Positions 25,687 through 36,583 of a stretch of DNA of 54,003 nt are shown in pieces. Below the pieces are notes generated by a model, which was not told where the DNA came from, made no database searches, and saw only the letters and a list, made by a program, of their open reading frames with translations. This DNA is from a candidate division Zixibacteria bacterium SM23_81 (GTDB lineage: Bacteria > SM23-81), in contig LJUY01000013.1 in assembly GCA_001304015.1 (NCBI GenBank), positions 1 to 54,003 on the forward strand, read 5' to 3'. How positions within the stretch are numbered: the first letter of the stretch is position 1; each line of letters begins with the position of its first letter. The translations under genes and the position numbers were made by a program.

Positions 25687-28600
25687 TTAATCTCCCAGCC
25701 TGTCCAGCCTTTCCTGAGCCAGAGCTCCCCACTGGTCGCTGAGACCCCGAGAGGCCACGAGCTTTTGATAAAGGCTTCTGGCCTCCTCCATACGACCCAG
25801 CTTCTCATAGGACAGGGCAGCATTGTACTCTGCGGTGGCCGCCCATTGAGATTCATGAGGATACAAATAGGCCACGCGCAGATATTCCTGGGCTGCTTTC
25901 TCATACTCCCCCGAGTGAAAATACGATTCGCTCAACCAGAATTGCACCTCGGCGCCCAGCTCTGCGTCATTGCTGACATCGATTTGTTCAAACGTGCGCA
26001 GGGCTTCCCCTGTCCGATCTGCTTGCAGATAGGCAAAGCCCAGTCTTAGGGACCACTTTTGTCTCTCGGGATGATTCGGAAATTTCCTAAGCAAGTCCTC
26101 ATAGGCAGCGCTAGCGCCATCCCAATCGTTCATCTTTCCACGACATATACCGGCGTTAAAGAGAGCATCTATCACCAGCGTATCTTCACTAGCCTGATCA
26201 GCAACCCGTTCATAGTGTTCGGCAGCTTGATCATAGCGTTCCAGACCATAAAGAGCACTGCCCATCTTGAACAGGGCTTTATCCCCCCACGGGCTCTGGG
26301 GATGGTTCTTCATCAAGGATTGAAACCGATCCGCAGCTTCGGTGAATTCGCTCGACTGAAGGGCCATGAGGCCCAAATAGTACTCGGCTTCTCCTGCATA
26401 CTGGCTGTTTTTATGATGATTTATCACAGCTTGAAAGGATTCGCGTGCCGCACTCTTCTCCCCCTGGCGGCGATACGCCTGGCCTTCCTCCACCAGCAAC
26501 TTGGCCACCAAATCCACACGTTCCACATGAGCCTTCTCAAACTCCTTTCTCGCTGCCCTAGCTTCCGGAAAATAGGCCAAACGATAGAGACAGATGATCC
26601 TTTTGGACTCCAGGTCCGGCCTCCTTGCCTCATCTGTAATTATCTCTAGGGCTCGCTCGTAATGCATCTGGGCTTCCACAAAATTCTCGTTGCTAAAGTG
26701 CACCTGGGCAATTTTCTCCAAGGCCTCAACCACCAGATTGCTGGTCGGAAAATCCCGCACCAAGCTTCCGTAGCTGTCCAGGGCTTTATGCGATGCACCG
26801 ACTGTGAGATAGAGATCGCCCAGGGCAAGCCGTAATCTATCATCCCGGTCCTCGATGGATATGGCATGTTCCAGACTGGACAAGAGATCCTGAGCCTCAC
26901 GCCGATTCCCCCTCTGGGCTGAATCTCGCGCCAGAAGAACAAGAGCTCGTATCCTCAGAGGGCTCTCGGGATAACGCTCTCCAAACTCCTCCAGTACCCT
27001 GGTGGCTCCCTGCGTATCCCCCGCAGCCCACAGAGATTCCGCCCACCGGAGGCATGCTTCCTCGGTGAGGAAATGGTAAGGAAAACTCTTGGCCACGGAT
27101 TGAAATAGTTGCGCTGCCAGGCGATGCTCTTGACGTTGAGCTTGAATCTGGGCCTGAATGAACAGAACCTGGCTTTGAAGCCCGCTTTGGGGAAATTGTT
27201 CCAGAAAACTCTCACACTGATCCAGGACGACAACCTCATTGCCTTGCCTTTGGGCTATGGCAATCCGTTGGAAGGCTGCGGTATCGGCCCAGGGGCTGTG
27301 AAAATGTCGACTCAAAACGATGCCGTACACGGAATCGGCCTTGGCCAGAGTCCACTGATCTTGGGCTGCCAATCCCATACAGGCTTGGCCAATCCTCAAA
27401 TAGGCGGAGGCTTGCCACTGGCTTTCCTGATACGTGTTCACAAAGGAGCTGTACAGATCCAATTGATCCAACCAGAGTTCTTCGCTTTGGGAGGTGCTGT
27501 TCCTGAGAAGATCGGCGATGATCCGCAGGGCGCACTGGTCGGCCCAAGCGCTTTGCGGGTAATCTCTGAGCAGCTGACGACAGGCCTCCACCGAGGCATT
27601 CTGTGCTTCGGCAGCTTCCCTTTTGTTTCCCTCCAGCCTTAACATCTCAGCTTGGGTCCGATAACATTCCACTAGCTGGAACAGAGCTTGGTCCGCCAGA
27701 GGAGACTCGGGATATTTGTGTACATATCTCTTCAAAGTTGCCGCCGCCTTTGGAAAATCCTTGAGATGTCGAAAATAGATCTCCCCTAAACGCAGATCCA
27801 CATTCTCTTTCTCCACCGAGCCCGAGACAAGCTGATCGTGAATGTTCACCAAAAGCTCCAAGGTCGAACGCTCATCCAAAACCCGGTATGTACTCAGATA
27901 GACCACTTTCTCCTGGGCTTCAGGATATAAGGGGCTGAGAGGGTGTTCCTGAACGAAAACCCGGTAGACCTGGAGTGCCTGACCATTTTCCCCGCTGGTC
28001 TCGTGACAACGCCCTACGGCAAAATCGGCATCGTCTACGAAGGGGCTTTGGGGATATAAAGAGGATAACGCCTGGTAAACTCGCAAAGCGGCCTGGGGCC
28101 TGTTTAGGTCTCGCTCGAGAATTTGTGCCGTGCGAAAGTACAGGGAATCGGCCTGAAGAGATTGAGGATAACGGCGGAGAAATTCGCGGTAGGCGGCCAG
28201 GGCTCGTTCCAGCGCGCCCATGTCATAGAGGCTCGTGGCTAGCTCGTTCCAGGACTGGGAATTCCACTCTGCCTCCTCATCTTCTCTGGTTAACTGCTCC
28301 AGAACGATCACAGCCGAGTCAGGATCACCCAAAGCCCGCAGGGACCGTGACAGGCCCAGTTTCGCTTCAGGTGCCATTTGGCCCTGAGGGTATAGGGTTA
28401 ACCATCTCCGGTAAGCGCTCACAGCTCTCTCATGGTCTGCTGCCAGACGTAAAGACTCCGCCTGTCGAAATCCCGCCCACTCTGATAGCTCATCTGCTCC
28501 CTCCCGAGAGGCAAGGTTTCTATAGACCTCCGCTGCCTGCGAATACTCTCCACGATCCAGGTGTATGCCGCCCAAGAGAGAGAGGGCACTATCCAAATAG

Positions 28601-29340
28601 ACCGAGCCCTGTCCCTCCCCGATGAGCAGGGAGAGGAGATCCATGGTTCCTTTTTCCTGACCTTGAAGAGCCAAAATTTTGACCTCCCTGAACCTGGCTT
28701 TGGCCAGGTCCTCGGGACTGGTGGCCTTTTGAGCGGCTGCCTGATAAGCTGTCCGCGCCTGATCCAATAGACCTAAGTGAAATAAAATTTCTCCACGAGC
28801 AATATGGGCCGCATATACTTGGGGGCTCTGGGGAAACCTTTCCACGAAGAAATCGAATTCCTTCAGGGCCCTTCCCATCTCCCCCGCTCTCCGCAGAGCA
28901 TCTGCCATCCCAAAGAGGGCTTGTGAAACCCAGGGACCATCCGGTTCCGCACGATAACTACGTGAAAAGGCCGAAGCTGCGTCCGAGAAGTGGTCAGAAC
29001 TTATCAAACAGTTCCCAAGCCGAAACCAGGCCTGAGAGGCAAAACGGCTTTGGGGATATTTGGCCAGAAATTGCCCATAGGCCTCCTTGGCCTGAGTCAA
29101 ATCCCCCTGGGCAAAAAAGGATTCGCCCACCATAAACTGGGCTTGGGCTACCAGATGACTGGTAGGATTTTCCAGAGTGAAATTGCGATATTGCTCCGCA
29201 GCTAACAGATAGAGTCCATCATCATAAAGCTTCTTAGCAAAAGCAAGCTCTGGTGGCGCATCCTGACCCCAGGCAACCGCAACCAACACGCTCAGGAACA
29301 TCAGAGAGCAGACGAAACCCACTCTCACGCTTTGACCCAT
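25687..29340 (-). CDS. Giant secreted/periplasmic TPR protein
   Basis: This 1217-aa protein has a signal peptide (about 1-26). Most of the rest is tandem TPR units of the BamD/YbgF (TPR_6) kind, recognised by repeated Y-P-Q-S-P/x-A-D-x-A-L-F-x-x-G and A-x-x-x-Y-x-x-F-L-x-x-Y-P; I estimate over 20 units. Such arrays scaffold envelope complexes, but no partner domain is attached. Start: the frame extends to 29391, but the ATG at 29340 begins the signal peptide and has GGGGAG 10 nt upstream. It follows the GGDEF gene in the same direction and ends at a clear terminator. Confidence 0.85.
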   Translation of the reverse strand: MGQSVRVGFVCSLMFLSVLVAVAWGQDAPPELAFAKKLYDDGLYLLAAEQYRNFTLENPTSHLVAQAQFMVGESFFAQGDLTQAKEAYGQFLAKYPQSRFASQAWFRLGNCLISSDHFSDAASAFSRSYRAEPDGPWVSQALFGMADALRRAGEMGRALKEFDFFVERFPQSPQVYAAHIARGEILFHLGLLDQARTAYQAAAQKATSPEDLAKARFREVKILALQGQEKGTMDLLSLLIGEGQGSVYLDSALSLLGGIHLDRGEYSQAAEVYRNLASREGADELSEWAGFRQAESLRLAADHERAVSAYRRWLTLYPQGQMAPEAKLGLSRSLRALGDPDSAVIVLEQLTREDEEAEWNSQSWNELATSLYDMGALERALAAYREFLRRYPQSLQADSLYFRTAQILERDLNRPQAALRVYQALSSLYPQSPFVDDADFAVGRCHETSGENGQALQVYRVFVQEHPLSPLYPEAQEKVVYLSTYRVLDERSTLELLVNIHDQLVSGSVEKENVDLRLGEIYFRHLKDFPKAAATLKRYVHKYPESPLADQALFQLVECYRTQAEMLRLEGNKREAAEAQNASVEACRQLLRDYPQSAWADQCALRIIADLLRNSTSQSEELWLDQLDLYSSFVNTYQESQWQASAYLRIGQACMGLAAQDQWTLAKADSVYGIVLSRHFHSPWADTAAFQRIAIAQRQGNEVVVLDQCESFLEQFPQSGLQSQVLFIQAQIQAQRQEHRLAAQLFQSVAKSFPYHFLTEEACLRWAESLWAAGDTQGATRVLEEFGERYPESPLRIRALVLLARDSAQRGNRREAQDLLSSLEHAISIEDRDDRLRLALGDLYLTVGASHKALDSYGSLVRDFPTSNLVVEALEKIAQVHFSNENFVEAQMHYERALEIITDEARRPDLESKRIICLYRLAYFPEARAARKEFEKAHVERVDLVAKLLVEEGQAYRRQGEKSAARESFQAVINHHKNSQYAGEAEYYLGLMALQSSEFTEAADRFQSLMKNHPQSPWGDKALFKMGSALYGLERYDQAAEHYERVADQASEDTLVIDALFNAGICRGKMNDWDGASAAYEDLLRKFPNHPERQKWSLRLGFAYLQADRTGEALRTFEQIDVSNDAELGAEVQFWLSESYFHSGEYEKAAQEYLRVAYLYPHESQWAATAEYNAALSYEKLGRMEEARSLYQKLVASRGLSDQWGALAQERLDRLGD

Positions 29341-29449
29341 TAGCACAATGCTCCCCGAACCTCTTCCCCCCCGCATACCCAAATTTCTCACAGCAATTTT
29401 TCTCCTTCAGCGCAGCTTCAAGCAAGGTTCTGTGAGCCAGATGTCCTCT

Positions 29450-31180
29450 TCAGCAACGAACCCTGTTTCTGCCCTCTCTTTTAGCTCTGTATAGGGCTTT
29501 GTCCGCCTTTTCGACTATATTCTCCTTGTCGTCGCCGTCTTCGGGAAAGGTGGATAGGCCCACGCTGACGGTCAAATTGTAAGCGTCCCGATTGGGATTG
29601 GAGAACTCTTCCACGTTCTTTCGGATCCGCTCAGCCACTACTAAGGCTTGCTCCTTGCTGCACTCTGGCAGCACGATGGCGAACTCCTCCCCTCCATATC
29701 TGGCTACGAAATCCACCTTTCGCACGGAGCTTTCCAAAACTTTGGCCAAGGCAATCAGCAGCTTATCCCCAGCCATATGGCCAAAGGAATCATTATAGTT
29801 CTTGAAGTGGTCGATATCCAGAATGATCAGCGAGAAAATGCGGTGATAGCGCTTGGCTCGATCCTCTTCCTGGTTCAACTTCTGCTGCAGATATCGATGA
29901 TTGTAAACCTGGGTCAAACCATCCCTAATAGCCAGTTCCTCGGTCTGTTTATAGAGCTGGGCGTTTTGAATAGCAATAGCCACATTTCCGGCCAGGGTCG
30001 CCAAAAACGTCCGTTCTCGGGATGCGAAACCCCCGGGCACCACGGTGCTCAGGCTCAGCACACCAAGAACTTCACCCCGTGACAAAAGAGGTACGGTGAA
30101 CTCCCAGAGGGCATTTGCTCCATCCGAAACCTCTTCATCCCGTAAAGAGGATGCCAGAGCGGAACGGGATCGACCTGTCCGGGCGGCCTCTAACACCGTC
30201 GGAGAGGGTTCGGCGGGAGACTCCCAGTTCTCTATGCCAGGACTCATGGAGTAACGGGCCTCCAGTTTATCGGTCTCCGGGTTCTTGAGCCATACCACCC
30301 CCGAAATGAAATTAATAACTCCACCGATGAGCCCCAGAACCTCTCGGGTCAGCTGTTCCTGATCGAGAATAGTGCTAAAGCGTTTGCTGACTTCTCGAAC
30401 GATAGACAGATTGCGGCTCACAACGGTGCTTCTGGCCCACAGCTCCAAAGCCAGGACAAAGGTTGCCACCGGGATCAAGAAGAGCAACGTCCCATCGGGG
30501 CCATAGGGAAAGTAGATGTAGAAGATGCAGATACTGGTGGGCACGAATATCAGGAAGGCCAGTGGCTTCAGGAAAAATGAGCTCACCATAGCTCGCAGCG
30601 AAATTCTCCGGTTCCATAAAACGGGCAGAGCCTCGAGGACAAGGCCGATGACCAAATAGGTCACCACGCTTAGAACAATCGCGGTCCAGGTGAGGTTCAC
30701 TACCCCCCATCTTCCACCCAGAGCAGCAAAGACGAATCCCGCTCCCATAGCCGCCAAGATGAACCGGCCCATCTGAAACATGGCCACTGAGATGGATCTT
30801 TTACGCAGCAAGAGATGACGAACAAAGGCTCCAACACCCGAACCCACAGCGGCTACGCCAGGTCCGAAGAGCAGCAAATTGGCATAAGTGATGATGAAGT
30901 GGAAGGAGATGCGCCGGTTTCTGGCAAAGGAAACCGTATGGAGGGTAGCCAGGATGTTAACGACAACGAACAGGGAGGCGGCCTTTGCGGTGGAGAAGTT
31001 CAGTTTCAGGAGGGACAACTCCATCAGCACCATGCCAGTCCCGAAACAGAGGATTCGATAAAGTGTGCTGGCCCACCATCTCCAATTTCTCCACCCCCCC
31101 GCTACCTCGGACAGTGATTCCAAACTGGGGTCACCTCGGTGGCCCAATTCCTTGGCCAACTTATCCAGAATGGACTCCAC
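29450..31180 (-). CDS. Membrane GAF-GGDEF diguanylate cyclase
   Basis: This 576-aa protein has a short cytoplasmic N-terminus and about six to seven transmembrane helices (about 35-260). A GAF domain follows (about 275-410), then a GGDEF domain (about 420-575) with an intact active site R-Y-G-G-E-E-F and an R-K-V-D inhibitory site five residues before it. It should make cyclic di-GMP from GTP with product inhibition. The open frame starts at 31264, but a GTG at 31180 has AGGAG 5 nt upstream and gives M-E-S-I-L-D-K; I use that start. No PilZ or EAL protein is in the window. It lies 131 nt after argF. Confidence 0.9.
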   Translation of the reverse strand: MESILDKLAKELGHRGDPSLESLSEVAGGWRNWRWWASTLYRILCFGTGMVLMELSLLKLNFSTAKAASLFVVVNILATLHTVSFARNRRISFHFIITYANLLLFGPGVAAVGSGVGAFVRHLLLRKRSISVAMFQMGRFILAAMGAGFVFAALGGRWGVVNLTWTAIVLSVVTYLVIGLVLEALPVLWNRRISLRAMVSSFFLKPLAFLIFVPTSICIFYIYFPYGPDGTLLFLIPVATFVLALELWARSTVVSRNLSIVREVSKRFSTILDQEQLTREVLGLIGGVINFISGVVWLKNPETDKLEARYSMSPGIENWESPAEPSPTVLEAARTGRSRSALASSLRDEEVSDGANALWEFTVPLLSRGEVLGVLSLSTVVPGGFASRERTFLATLAGNVAIAIQNAQLYKQTEELAIRDGLTQVYNHRYLQQKLNQEEDRAKRYHRIFSLIILDIDHFKNYNDSFGHMAGDKLLIALAKVLESSVRKVDFVARYGGEEFAIVLPECSKEQALVVAERIRKNVEEFSNPNRDAYNLTVSVGLSTFPEDGDDKENIVEKADKALYRAKREGRNRVRC

Positions 31181-31311
31181 TGGCACTCCTTTTCTTAAAA
31201 TAAGTCCGAAGAGATCAGAATGCTTCAGTCGCTGAAAGGAGCATGTCGGGATCGATAAGAACAATACAGGGATTGCAAAGAGAGGCAGAGAGGAGACTCA
31301 TCCGGACCACC

Positions 31312-32223
31312 TCAGGCCATCAATTTGACCAAGACGGCCTTCTGAATATGCATTCTGTTCTCGGCTTGGTCGAAGATCACAGAATGCGGCCCGTCCATGA
31401 CCTGATCGGTGATTTCCTGACCGCGATGGGCAGGAAGACAGTGCATGACCTTTACCTGGTCGCTGGCATGGGCGAGCAGGGCTTCGTTAACCTGATAACC
31501 GGTAAAGTAGTGTGCCCGTTTCTCAGCATCGGCCTCTTGGCCCATGCTGGTCCACACATCCGTGTAGATAACCTCCGCCTGGTGCACAGCCTCTTGAGGG
31601 TCGTTGGTTAGGAGCACAGAGCTTATCCCTGCAGAACGCGCCTTCTCGAGGATCTGCTCGTCGGGCTGATATCTTGGGGGGGTGGCAATTCTGAGATCCA
31701 GTGGTATTCGGGATGCGGCGTTGAGCCAGGAATTGGCCACGTTGTTCCCATCGCCTACGTAAGCCACCTTGGTCCCATCCAAATTTCCACGCCATTCTAG
31801 GATGGTTAGCAGATCGCCCAACACCTGACAGGGATGGAGCAAATCGGTCAGGCCGTTGATCACCGGAACAGAAGCATATTGAGCTAGCTCTACCACGAGC
31901 TCGTGACCGAACAGTCGAGCCATAATCCCATCCACATACCTGGCCATAACTCGGGCCACGTCAGCGACAGACTCCCTTTGGCCCAATTGGATATCCTCTG
32001 GCGATAAATACACGGTCTGGCCACCTAACTGATACATCCCCACCTGAAAGGATACTCGTGTACGATTCGATGGCTTCTGAAAAATCATGGCCAGGGTCTT
32101 TCCCGCCAACGGAATGTGAACCTTACCGCTCTTGGTTTTATCTTTCATCTCCAAGGCTGAGTGCAAGAGATGACCAATTTCTTCGGCCCCAAAATCGGTG
32201 ATAGCTAGCAAATCTTTCTTCAT
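31312..32223 (-). CDS. argF: Ornithine carbamoyltransferase
   Basis: This 303-aa enzyme transfers the carbamoyl group to ornithine, giving citrulline in arginine synthesis. It shows the carbamoyl-phosphate motif S-N-R-T-R-V-S-F, the M-A-R-L-F-G-H and H-P-C-Q segments, and the ornithine-binding H-C-L-P-A-H-R-G near the C-terminus. An N-D-P-Q-E-A and D-V-W-T-S-M-G-Q stretch is also typical of OTC rather than ATCase. It follows hslU by 54 nt; no other arginine gene is nearby, so it is probably a biosynthetic singleton. It is cytoplasmic. Confidence 0.95.
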   Translation of the reverse strand: MKKDLLAITDFGAEEIGHLLHSALEMKDKTKSGKVHIPLAGKTLAMIFQKPSNRTRVSFQVGMYQLGGQTVYLSPEDIQLGQRESVADVARVMARYVDGIMARLFGHELVVELAQYASVPVINGLTDLLHPCQVLGDLLTILEWRGNLDGTKVAYVGDGNNVANSWLNAASRIPLDLRIATPPRYQPDEQILEKARSAGISSVLLTNDPQEAVHQAEVIYTDVWTSMGQEADAEKRAHYFTGYQVNEALLAHASDQVKVMHCLPAHRGQEITDQVMDGPHSVIFDQAENRMHIQKAVLVKLMA

Positions 32224-32277
32224 CGTCTCTTCCTGTGATGTTCTTTATCTCAAGCGGGAAATCCATCCGCGGGAATG

Positions 32278-33627
32278 CTACAGGATATAGCGACTTAAAT
32301 CCTCGTTCTCGACAATATCCTGAAGGGTCTTTTTAACAGTCTCTGCGGTGATCTTCACCTGCGTCTTTTTGGCATCGGGCACCTCAAAGAGAACGGATTC
32401 CAAGAGCGTGGTCATCACGGTATGAAGTCTTCGAGCCCCGATGTTCTCGCCTCTCGAATTCACCAAACTGGCAGTGCTGGCTATCTCCTTGATAGCCCCA
32501 ATGGTGAAAGAAATTTTGACACCCTCTGTGGCCAGCAAGGCCGTGTACTGGGTAATCAAAGCATTTTTCGGCTCAGTGAGAATTCTGATGAAATCCTCAA
32601 CGGTCAAGCTGTCCAGTTCCACCCGAATGGGAAAACGACCCTGGAGCTCGGGAATGAGATCGGAGGGCTTAGACATATGAAAGGCACCAGCAGCGATGAA
32701 CAGCACGTGATCACTCCTGACCATTCCGTACTTGGTGGGCACACTCGTTCCCTCCACGATGGGTAGTATGTCCCTCTGGACTCCCTCCCTGGACACATCC
32801 GGACCCACTTTTGAACGCTGGCCAGCAATCTTGTCGATCTCATCTAGAAAGACGATCCCAGAGTTCTCCACCCGGTCTCTGGCTTCTCGGGTGACCTCTT
32901 CCATGTCCACAAGTTTTTGGGCTTCCTGTTGGGCCAAGATTCTTCTCGCCTCAGCCACTGTTACTTTACGACGTTTGCTCCGTTTGGGCATGAGTCCCCC
33001 GAACATCTCCTGAAAGTTGATCCCCAATTCCTCCATGCCCATGGGCGAGAAAATCTCCACGACGGGATATCGCCCCTCGCTCACCTCCAACTCCACCAGA
33101 CGATTTTCCAAACTCCCGGCTCTCAGCCGCGCTCGTAATTTTTGTCGAGTTCGTTGGTGTTGTTCCTCCATCTCTTCCCCAACCTCTCCTTCGCGGCGCT
33201 TTTTGGCTGGCGGAAGGGGCAAAAGAAGATCCAACACCCGTTCCTCGGTCAACTCAGCCGCTTTTTCTTGCACCGCTTCCGTCTTTTCCTTTTTGACCAT
33301 GTTCACCGCCAGATCGGTCAACTCCCGAATCATGGACTCCACATCTCGCCCCACGTACCCCACCTCGGTATATCGAGAGGCCTCCACCTTGATAAAGGGA
33401 GCATTGGCCAGGTGGGCCAATCGTCGGGCGATCTCTGTTTTGCCAACCCCCGTGGGCCCAATCATGATGATGTTATTGGGCATAATTTCATCGCGTAGGG
33501 GCTCCTGAACTTGCTGGCGGCGCCACCGGTTTCGCAAAGCGATGGCCACTGCTTTCTTGGCCTTGTCCTGGCCAACCACATACTTATCCAGGGCGGCCAC
33601 AATCTGCTTGGGAGTTAACTGATCCAT
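32278..33627 (-). CDS. hslU: ATP-dependent protease ATPase subunit HslU
   Basis: This 449-aa AAA+ unfoldase partners HslV. It starts with the conserved [17 protein letters not shown] and has Walker [10 protein letters not shown] charged intermediate domain (about 140-240) is somewhat variable, Walker B is F-L-D-E-I-D-K-I, and the I-R-V-E-L-D and G-A-R-R-L-H-T-V motifs follow. The C-terminus is L-S-R-Y-I-L, the tail that inserts into HslV. It starts 21 nt after hslV. Length is normal for the family. Confidence 0.97.
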   Translation of the reverse strand: MDQLTPKQIVAALDKYVVGQDKAKKAVAIALRNRWRRQQVQEPLRDEIMPNNIIMIGPTGVGKTEIARRLAHLANAPFIKVEASRYTEVGYVGRDVESMIRELTDLAVNMVKKEKTEAVQEKAAELTEERVLDLLLPLPPAKKRREGEVGEEMEEQHQRTRQKLRARLRAGSLENRLVELEVSEGRYPVVEIFSPMGMEELGINFQEMFGGLMPKRSKRRKVTVAEARRILAQQEAQKLVDMEEVTREARDRVENSGIVFLDEIDKIAGQRSKVGPDVSREGVQRDILPIVEGTSVPTKYGMVRSDHVLFIAAGAFHMSKPSDLIPELQGRFPIRVELDSLTVEDFIRILTEPKNALITQYTALLATEGVKISFTIGAIKEIASTASLVNSRGENIGARRLHTVMTTLLESVLFEVPDAKKTQVKITAETVKKTLQDIVENEDLSRYIL

Positions 33628-33648
33628 TGAAACCTACCTTATCTCCTC

Positions 33649-34176
33649 TCACAGCTCCTCGATGAGAATCTTTTCGTTAGTATAAACACTGATGGAGGCC
33701 GCGATTTTCATAGCTTCCTGAACCACAGACCGGGCGTCCAGGTCAGAATGTTTCAATAGGGCTCGGGCAGCAGCGAGAGCATATGGTCCGCCAGAGCCGA
33801 TGGCCACGATCCCGTCGTCAGGTTCAATCACCTCGCCGGTTCCGGAGATAATCAAGCCATGTTTCCGATCCATCACGGCCAGAAGGGCCTCTAACCGACG
33901 TAGATATTTATCTGTGCGCCAATCTTTGGCCAGCTGGACAGCAGCCTTGGGCAGATTTCCAGAGAATTGCTCCAGCTTGGCCTCGAAACGCTCGAACAGG
34001 GTCAGGGCGTCGGCTGCTGCGCCCGCGAAACCAGCTAGTATGCTGTCCTGGTATAATCTTCGAAGTTTATTGGCATTGTGCTTCATCACCGTGTCGTGAA
34101 GAGTCACCTGTCCATCTCCACCAAGGGCCACACGCCCTTTACGCCGGACCCCGATGATTGTGGTTGCTGTGAACAT
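33649..34176 (-). CDS. hslV: ATP-dependent protease subunit HslV
   Basis: This 175-aa threonine peptidase is of the proteasome-beta fold. The start is the ATG at 34176, with AGGAG a few nt upstream; the reading frame remains open to 34572 but that part has no family similarity. The protein begins [12 protein letters not shown], where a four-residue propeptide precedes the expected N-terminal Thr nucleophile. It also has [15 protein letters not shown] and the G-S-G-G-P-Y-A motif. HslV and HslU form the degradation machine for misfolded cytoplasmic proteins. Confidence 0.96.
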   Translation of the reverse strand: MFTATTIIGVRRKGRVALGGDGQVTLHDTVMKHNANKLRRLYQDSILAGFAGAAADALTLFERFEAKLEQFSGNLPKAAVQLAKDWRTDKYLRRLEALLAVMDRKHGLIISGTGEVIEPDDGIVAIGSGGPYALAAARALLKHSDLDARSVVQEAMKIAASISVYTNEKILIEEL

Positions 34177-34217
34177 CAAACGCTCCTTATGGTAAATCGG
34201 AATGTTCGTGATTGGAT

Positions 34218-35525
34218 TTATGACGCAGCAAAATCTGCTCTCCTGCCATCGGAGACACCCCACAGGATGAACAGGCCGATGGCCGCGAGAATCGCCAAAG
34301 AACCCACCGCGAAGCGATATTTCAAGACATGAAAAGTTCCCAAGAGCTTCACCACCAAGCCCCAGATGAGAGGGCCGAAGATGGCGGCCGTCTTTCCGGA
34401 GAAAGCGTAGAGCCCGAAAAATTCGCCTAGCATCTCCCGGGGAACAAGAGTGACCAACAAGGGCCGTGCTGAGGTCCACGTAGAGCCCATAAAAATACCC
34501 ACCAGGGATCCCGCACACCAAAAGACCCACCGATCCCCCGTGAAGATAACCAAACAAAGAGACACAATCCAACCTATTAACACGCCTTTCAGCGTCTTAC
34601 TGGCGCCGAAACGGTCGACGACAAAGCCGCATATGAAAGAGCCGATGATGGCTGAAGTCGTGGAGACCATGAAAAAAACTATGACTACGTTATCGGTGAA
34701 GCTCATCACTTTGACCGCGTAAACGGCCATGAATGCGATGACGGCGCTGATAGCATTTTCGTAAAAGAACTTAGCTACCAGAAAACGCAACACCGTCGGG
34801 TATTGAACACTGCGGCCGAGGGCTTTCCATATACGGTTTAAGCTCTCATTAAATTTCAGTTTCGCGGGCGCAGCGCCCCCGGTCGTCCGATCGCGAAGGA
34901 ACAAAAAGGTGGGCAGGGAACAGACCAGAAAGAGCAATCCCGTGGGCACAAAGGTGGCGCCCCGTCCGCCCCCCGATATGAAGGGAATCTCGAGACCGAA
35001 AATGCTTCCCTCGTTAAAGGGCATCACCAGAACCATTCCGACAATAGCGCCCATATAACCCAGGGCCACCCCGTAGCCGGATATCTTCCCCATGGTTCTG
35101 GGAGTGCTGACCTCAGGGAGCAGTGCGTTGTAGAAGACCAAACCACCCTGATAGCAGTAATTAGCCACCACAAAGAAAAAGAGAGCGCAGAGGACCTTAG
35201 CCTCAATGGACAAACCGCTCTGCCCCACCAGGCCAATGAGGGCAGTGAAGAGGACGCAGGCAAGGGTGAGGGCGATGAGAAAGGGCATTCGGCGACGGAG
35301 GTGATCCGAAACCGTCCCCAAAAAGGGCATGGAGATGGCCACCAATCCCATGGAAATAAAATGAGCCCAGCTGACCCAGATGTCCTCCCAGCCGTGGTTG
35401 ACGGTTATCCACAGCGGGAAGTACAGACTGACCACGTTCATGGAGAAAATGGTGTTGGCGAAGTCGTAAAAGACCCACGAGAACACCTCTGGGCGATTCT
35501 TGGGTCGAGACTCAGCGTTCTCCAT
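34218..35525 (-). CDS. MFS transporter, UMF1/Atg22-like
   Basis: This 435-aa protein has about twelve hydrophobic helices in two halves separated by a cytoplasmic loop (about 215-250). The first helix carries [10 protein letters not shown], the hallmark of the UMF1/Atg22 branch of the major facilitator superfamily, whose eukaryotic members export amino acids from vacuoles. Bacterial substrates are unknown. The gene lies 41 nt upstream of hslV in the same direction; no shared function is implied. The start at 35525 is followed by a short polar stretch of 15 residues before the first helix. Confidence 0.88.
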   Translation of the reverse strand: MENAESRPKNRPEVFSWVFYDFANTIFSMNVVSLYFPLWITVNHGWEDIWVSWAHFISMGLVAISMPFLGTVSDHLRRRMPFLIALTLACVLFTALIGLVGQSGLSIEAKVLCALFFFVVANYCYQGGLVFYNALLPEVSTPRTMGKISGYGVALGYMGAIVGMVLVMPFNEGSIFGLEIPFISGGGRGATFVPTGLLFLVCSLPTFLFLRDRTTGGAAPAKLKFNESLNRIWKALGRSVQYPTVLRFLVAKFFYENAISAVIAFMAVYAVKVMSFTDNVVIVFFMVSTTSAIIGSFICGFVVDRFGASKTLKGVLIGWIVSLCLVIFTGDRWVFWCAGSLVGIFMGSTWTSARPLLVTLVPREMLGEFFGLYAFSGKTAAIFGPLIWGLVVKLLGTFHVLKYRFAVGSLAILAAIGLFILWGVSDGRRADFAAS

Positions 35526-35571
35526 GGCGATGCACCATCATCTCGAGAGGCTCCAATGGTCAGTGGCTCCT

Positions 35572-35991
35572 CTAGTGAGTGAATAGAAACAATCCCACCA
35601 AGATGCCCAGCCCATCGGCAGCCAGGTCTTTATAGCTGCAGGTGGGTGGAGTTTTTCTCTTGTCGGTCACCTCCTTAATCACGCACCCCAGGGCGGTGAG
35701 ACTGACCGCCATTATCCTGGAATCCTCGGCTTCGCACAGCCAGCGATCGTGCAGAAGATGAAAGCCGACCCCCACCATACCAGCACTGACGACCAGGTGA
35801 AGCCTTTTGTCCCTTGTCCACCAACTGTCCGTGGTCAGACCGGGCGAGTTTCCTTTCTGTAATTCGGATTTGAGAGACAGGGAATCGAGGCGGGGATCGC
35901 CATATGCTGGGGACCTTGCCAGGGAGGTCAACCACAACAATAGAAGACCCCCCCAGATGATTTCCTTTAAAGGAGCCCGGATGTGCAGCAC
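35572..35991 (-). CDS. YfiM/DUF2279-like exported protein
   Basis: This 139-aa protein has a hydrophobic N-terminal signal (about 10-30), then W-T-R-D-K-R-L-H with a conserved D-K-x-x-H, two or three hydrophobic helices, K-E-V-T-D and S-Y-K-D-L-A-A-D-G-L-G. These elements match the YfiM-like family (DUF2279), membrane-associated proteins of unknown role; the D-K-x-x-H and K-E-x-x-D residues could form a small active or metal site. It starts 11 nt after the HD gene stop, so the two are likely co-transcribed. Confidence 0.7.
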   Translation of the reverse strand: MLHIRAPLKEIIWGGLLLLWLTSLARSPAYGDPRLDSLSLKSELQKGNSPGLTTDSWWTRDKRLHLVVSAGMVGVGFHLLHDRWLCEAEDSRIMAVSLTALGCVIKEVTDKRKTPPTCSYKDLAADGLGILVGLFLFTH

Positions 35992-36002
35992 TTTTGCACC
36001 AC

Positions 36003-36548
36003 CTAGAGCCCTAAATCCTGGTCGACGGTCTGCATGGCCTCCAGTGCAAGTTGGACAAAAGAGGCTAGGCTCAGACCCAAGCTCTCACAAGACTTTATCT
36101 GTTCTCTGTTGGCACCAGCAGCGAATCTCTTCTCCTTGAAACGATTGAGCACGAATTGGACGTCCACCTCTTTCAGTTTTTTGCCGGGATGCATCAAAGT
36201 GGCAGCCACGATCAAGCCCGTCAGTGGGTCCACGGCGTAAAGCGCCTTGTCCAGTCTTGTCTTAGCCTCTCGATGGCCGGGATGAGCCTTAATGGCATCG
36301 ATAATGCCTTCCTCGATGCCCAAACCTTCAAGGATCTCGGCGGTTACCAGTCCATGGCGAGGGAAATCATTCACCGTCTGGTCATAGTCCAGATCGTGAA
36401 GCAGGCCAGTCAGCCCCCAGAGCTCTTCGTCCTCTCCGAAATGCTGGGCTAATTTTCGCATCACTGCCTCGGTGGCCAACATATGCTTCACCAGATTTTT
36501 ATTCTTGACATGGGAACGCACCAAATTCAATGCCTCAAAGCGATCCAT
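36003..36548 (-). CDS. HD-domain phosphohydrolase
   Basis: This 181-aa cytoplasmic protein is built around an HD fold: an N-terminal helix with H-M-L-A-T-E-A, the signature G-L-L-H-D-L-D-Y-D at about residues 48-56, H-G-L-V-T-A-E at about 65, a later H-P-G-H and a D-P-L-T-G. This is the HDIG-like pattern of small nucleotide phosphohydrolases that bind one or two divalent metals. The substrate is unknown. It lies between the mreB terminator and the YfiM-like gene, so it starts its own transcription unit, though no clear promoter was found. Confidence 0.88.
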   Translation of the reverse strand: MDRFEALNLVRSHVKNKNLVKHMLATEAVMRKLAQHFGEDEELWGLTGLLHDLDYDQTVNDFPRHGLVTAEILEGLGIEEGIIDAIKAHPGHREAKTRLDKALYAVDPLTGLIVAATLMHPGKKLKEVDVQFVLNRFKEKRFAAGANREQIKSCESLGLSLASFVQLALEAMQTVDQDLGL

Positions 36549-36583
36549 GTTTTCACTCCAGTGAAAGTAGCAAAAAACTATAT

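Noticed and set aside
26059-26649. 196-aa plus-strand ORF
   Set aside because: It lies opposite the giant TPR gene, whose repeat structure is unmistakable; a shadow frame.
33649-34572. A 307-aa HslV-containing frame as the full gene
   Set aside because: The first 132 residues have no family similarity; an AGGAG-preceded ATG at 34176 gives the normal 175-aa HslV.
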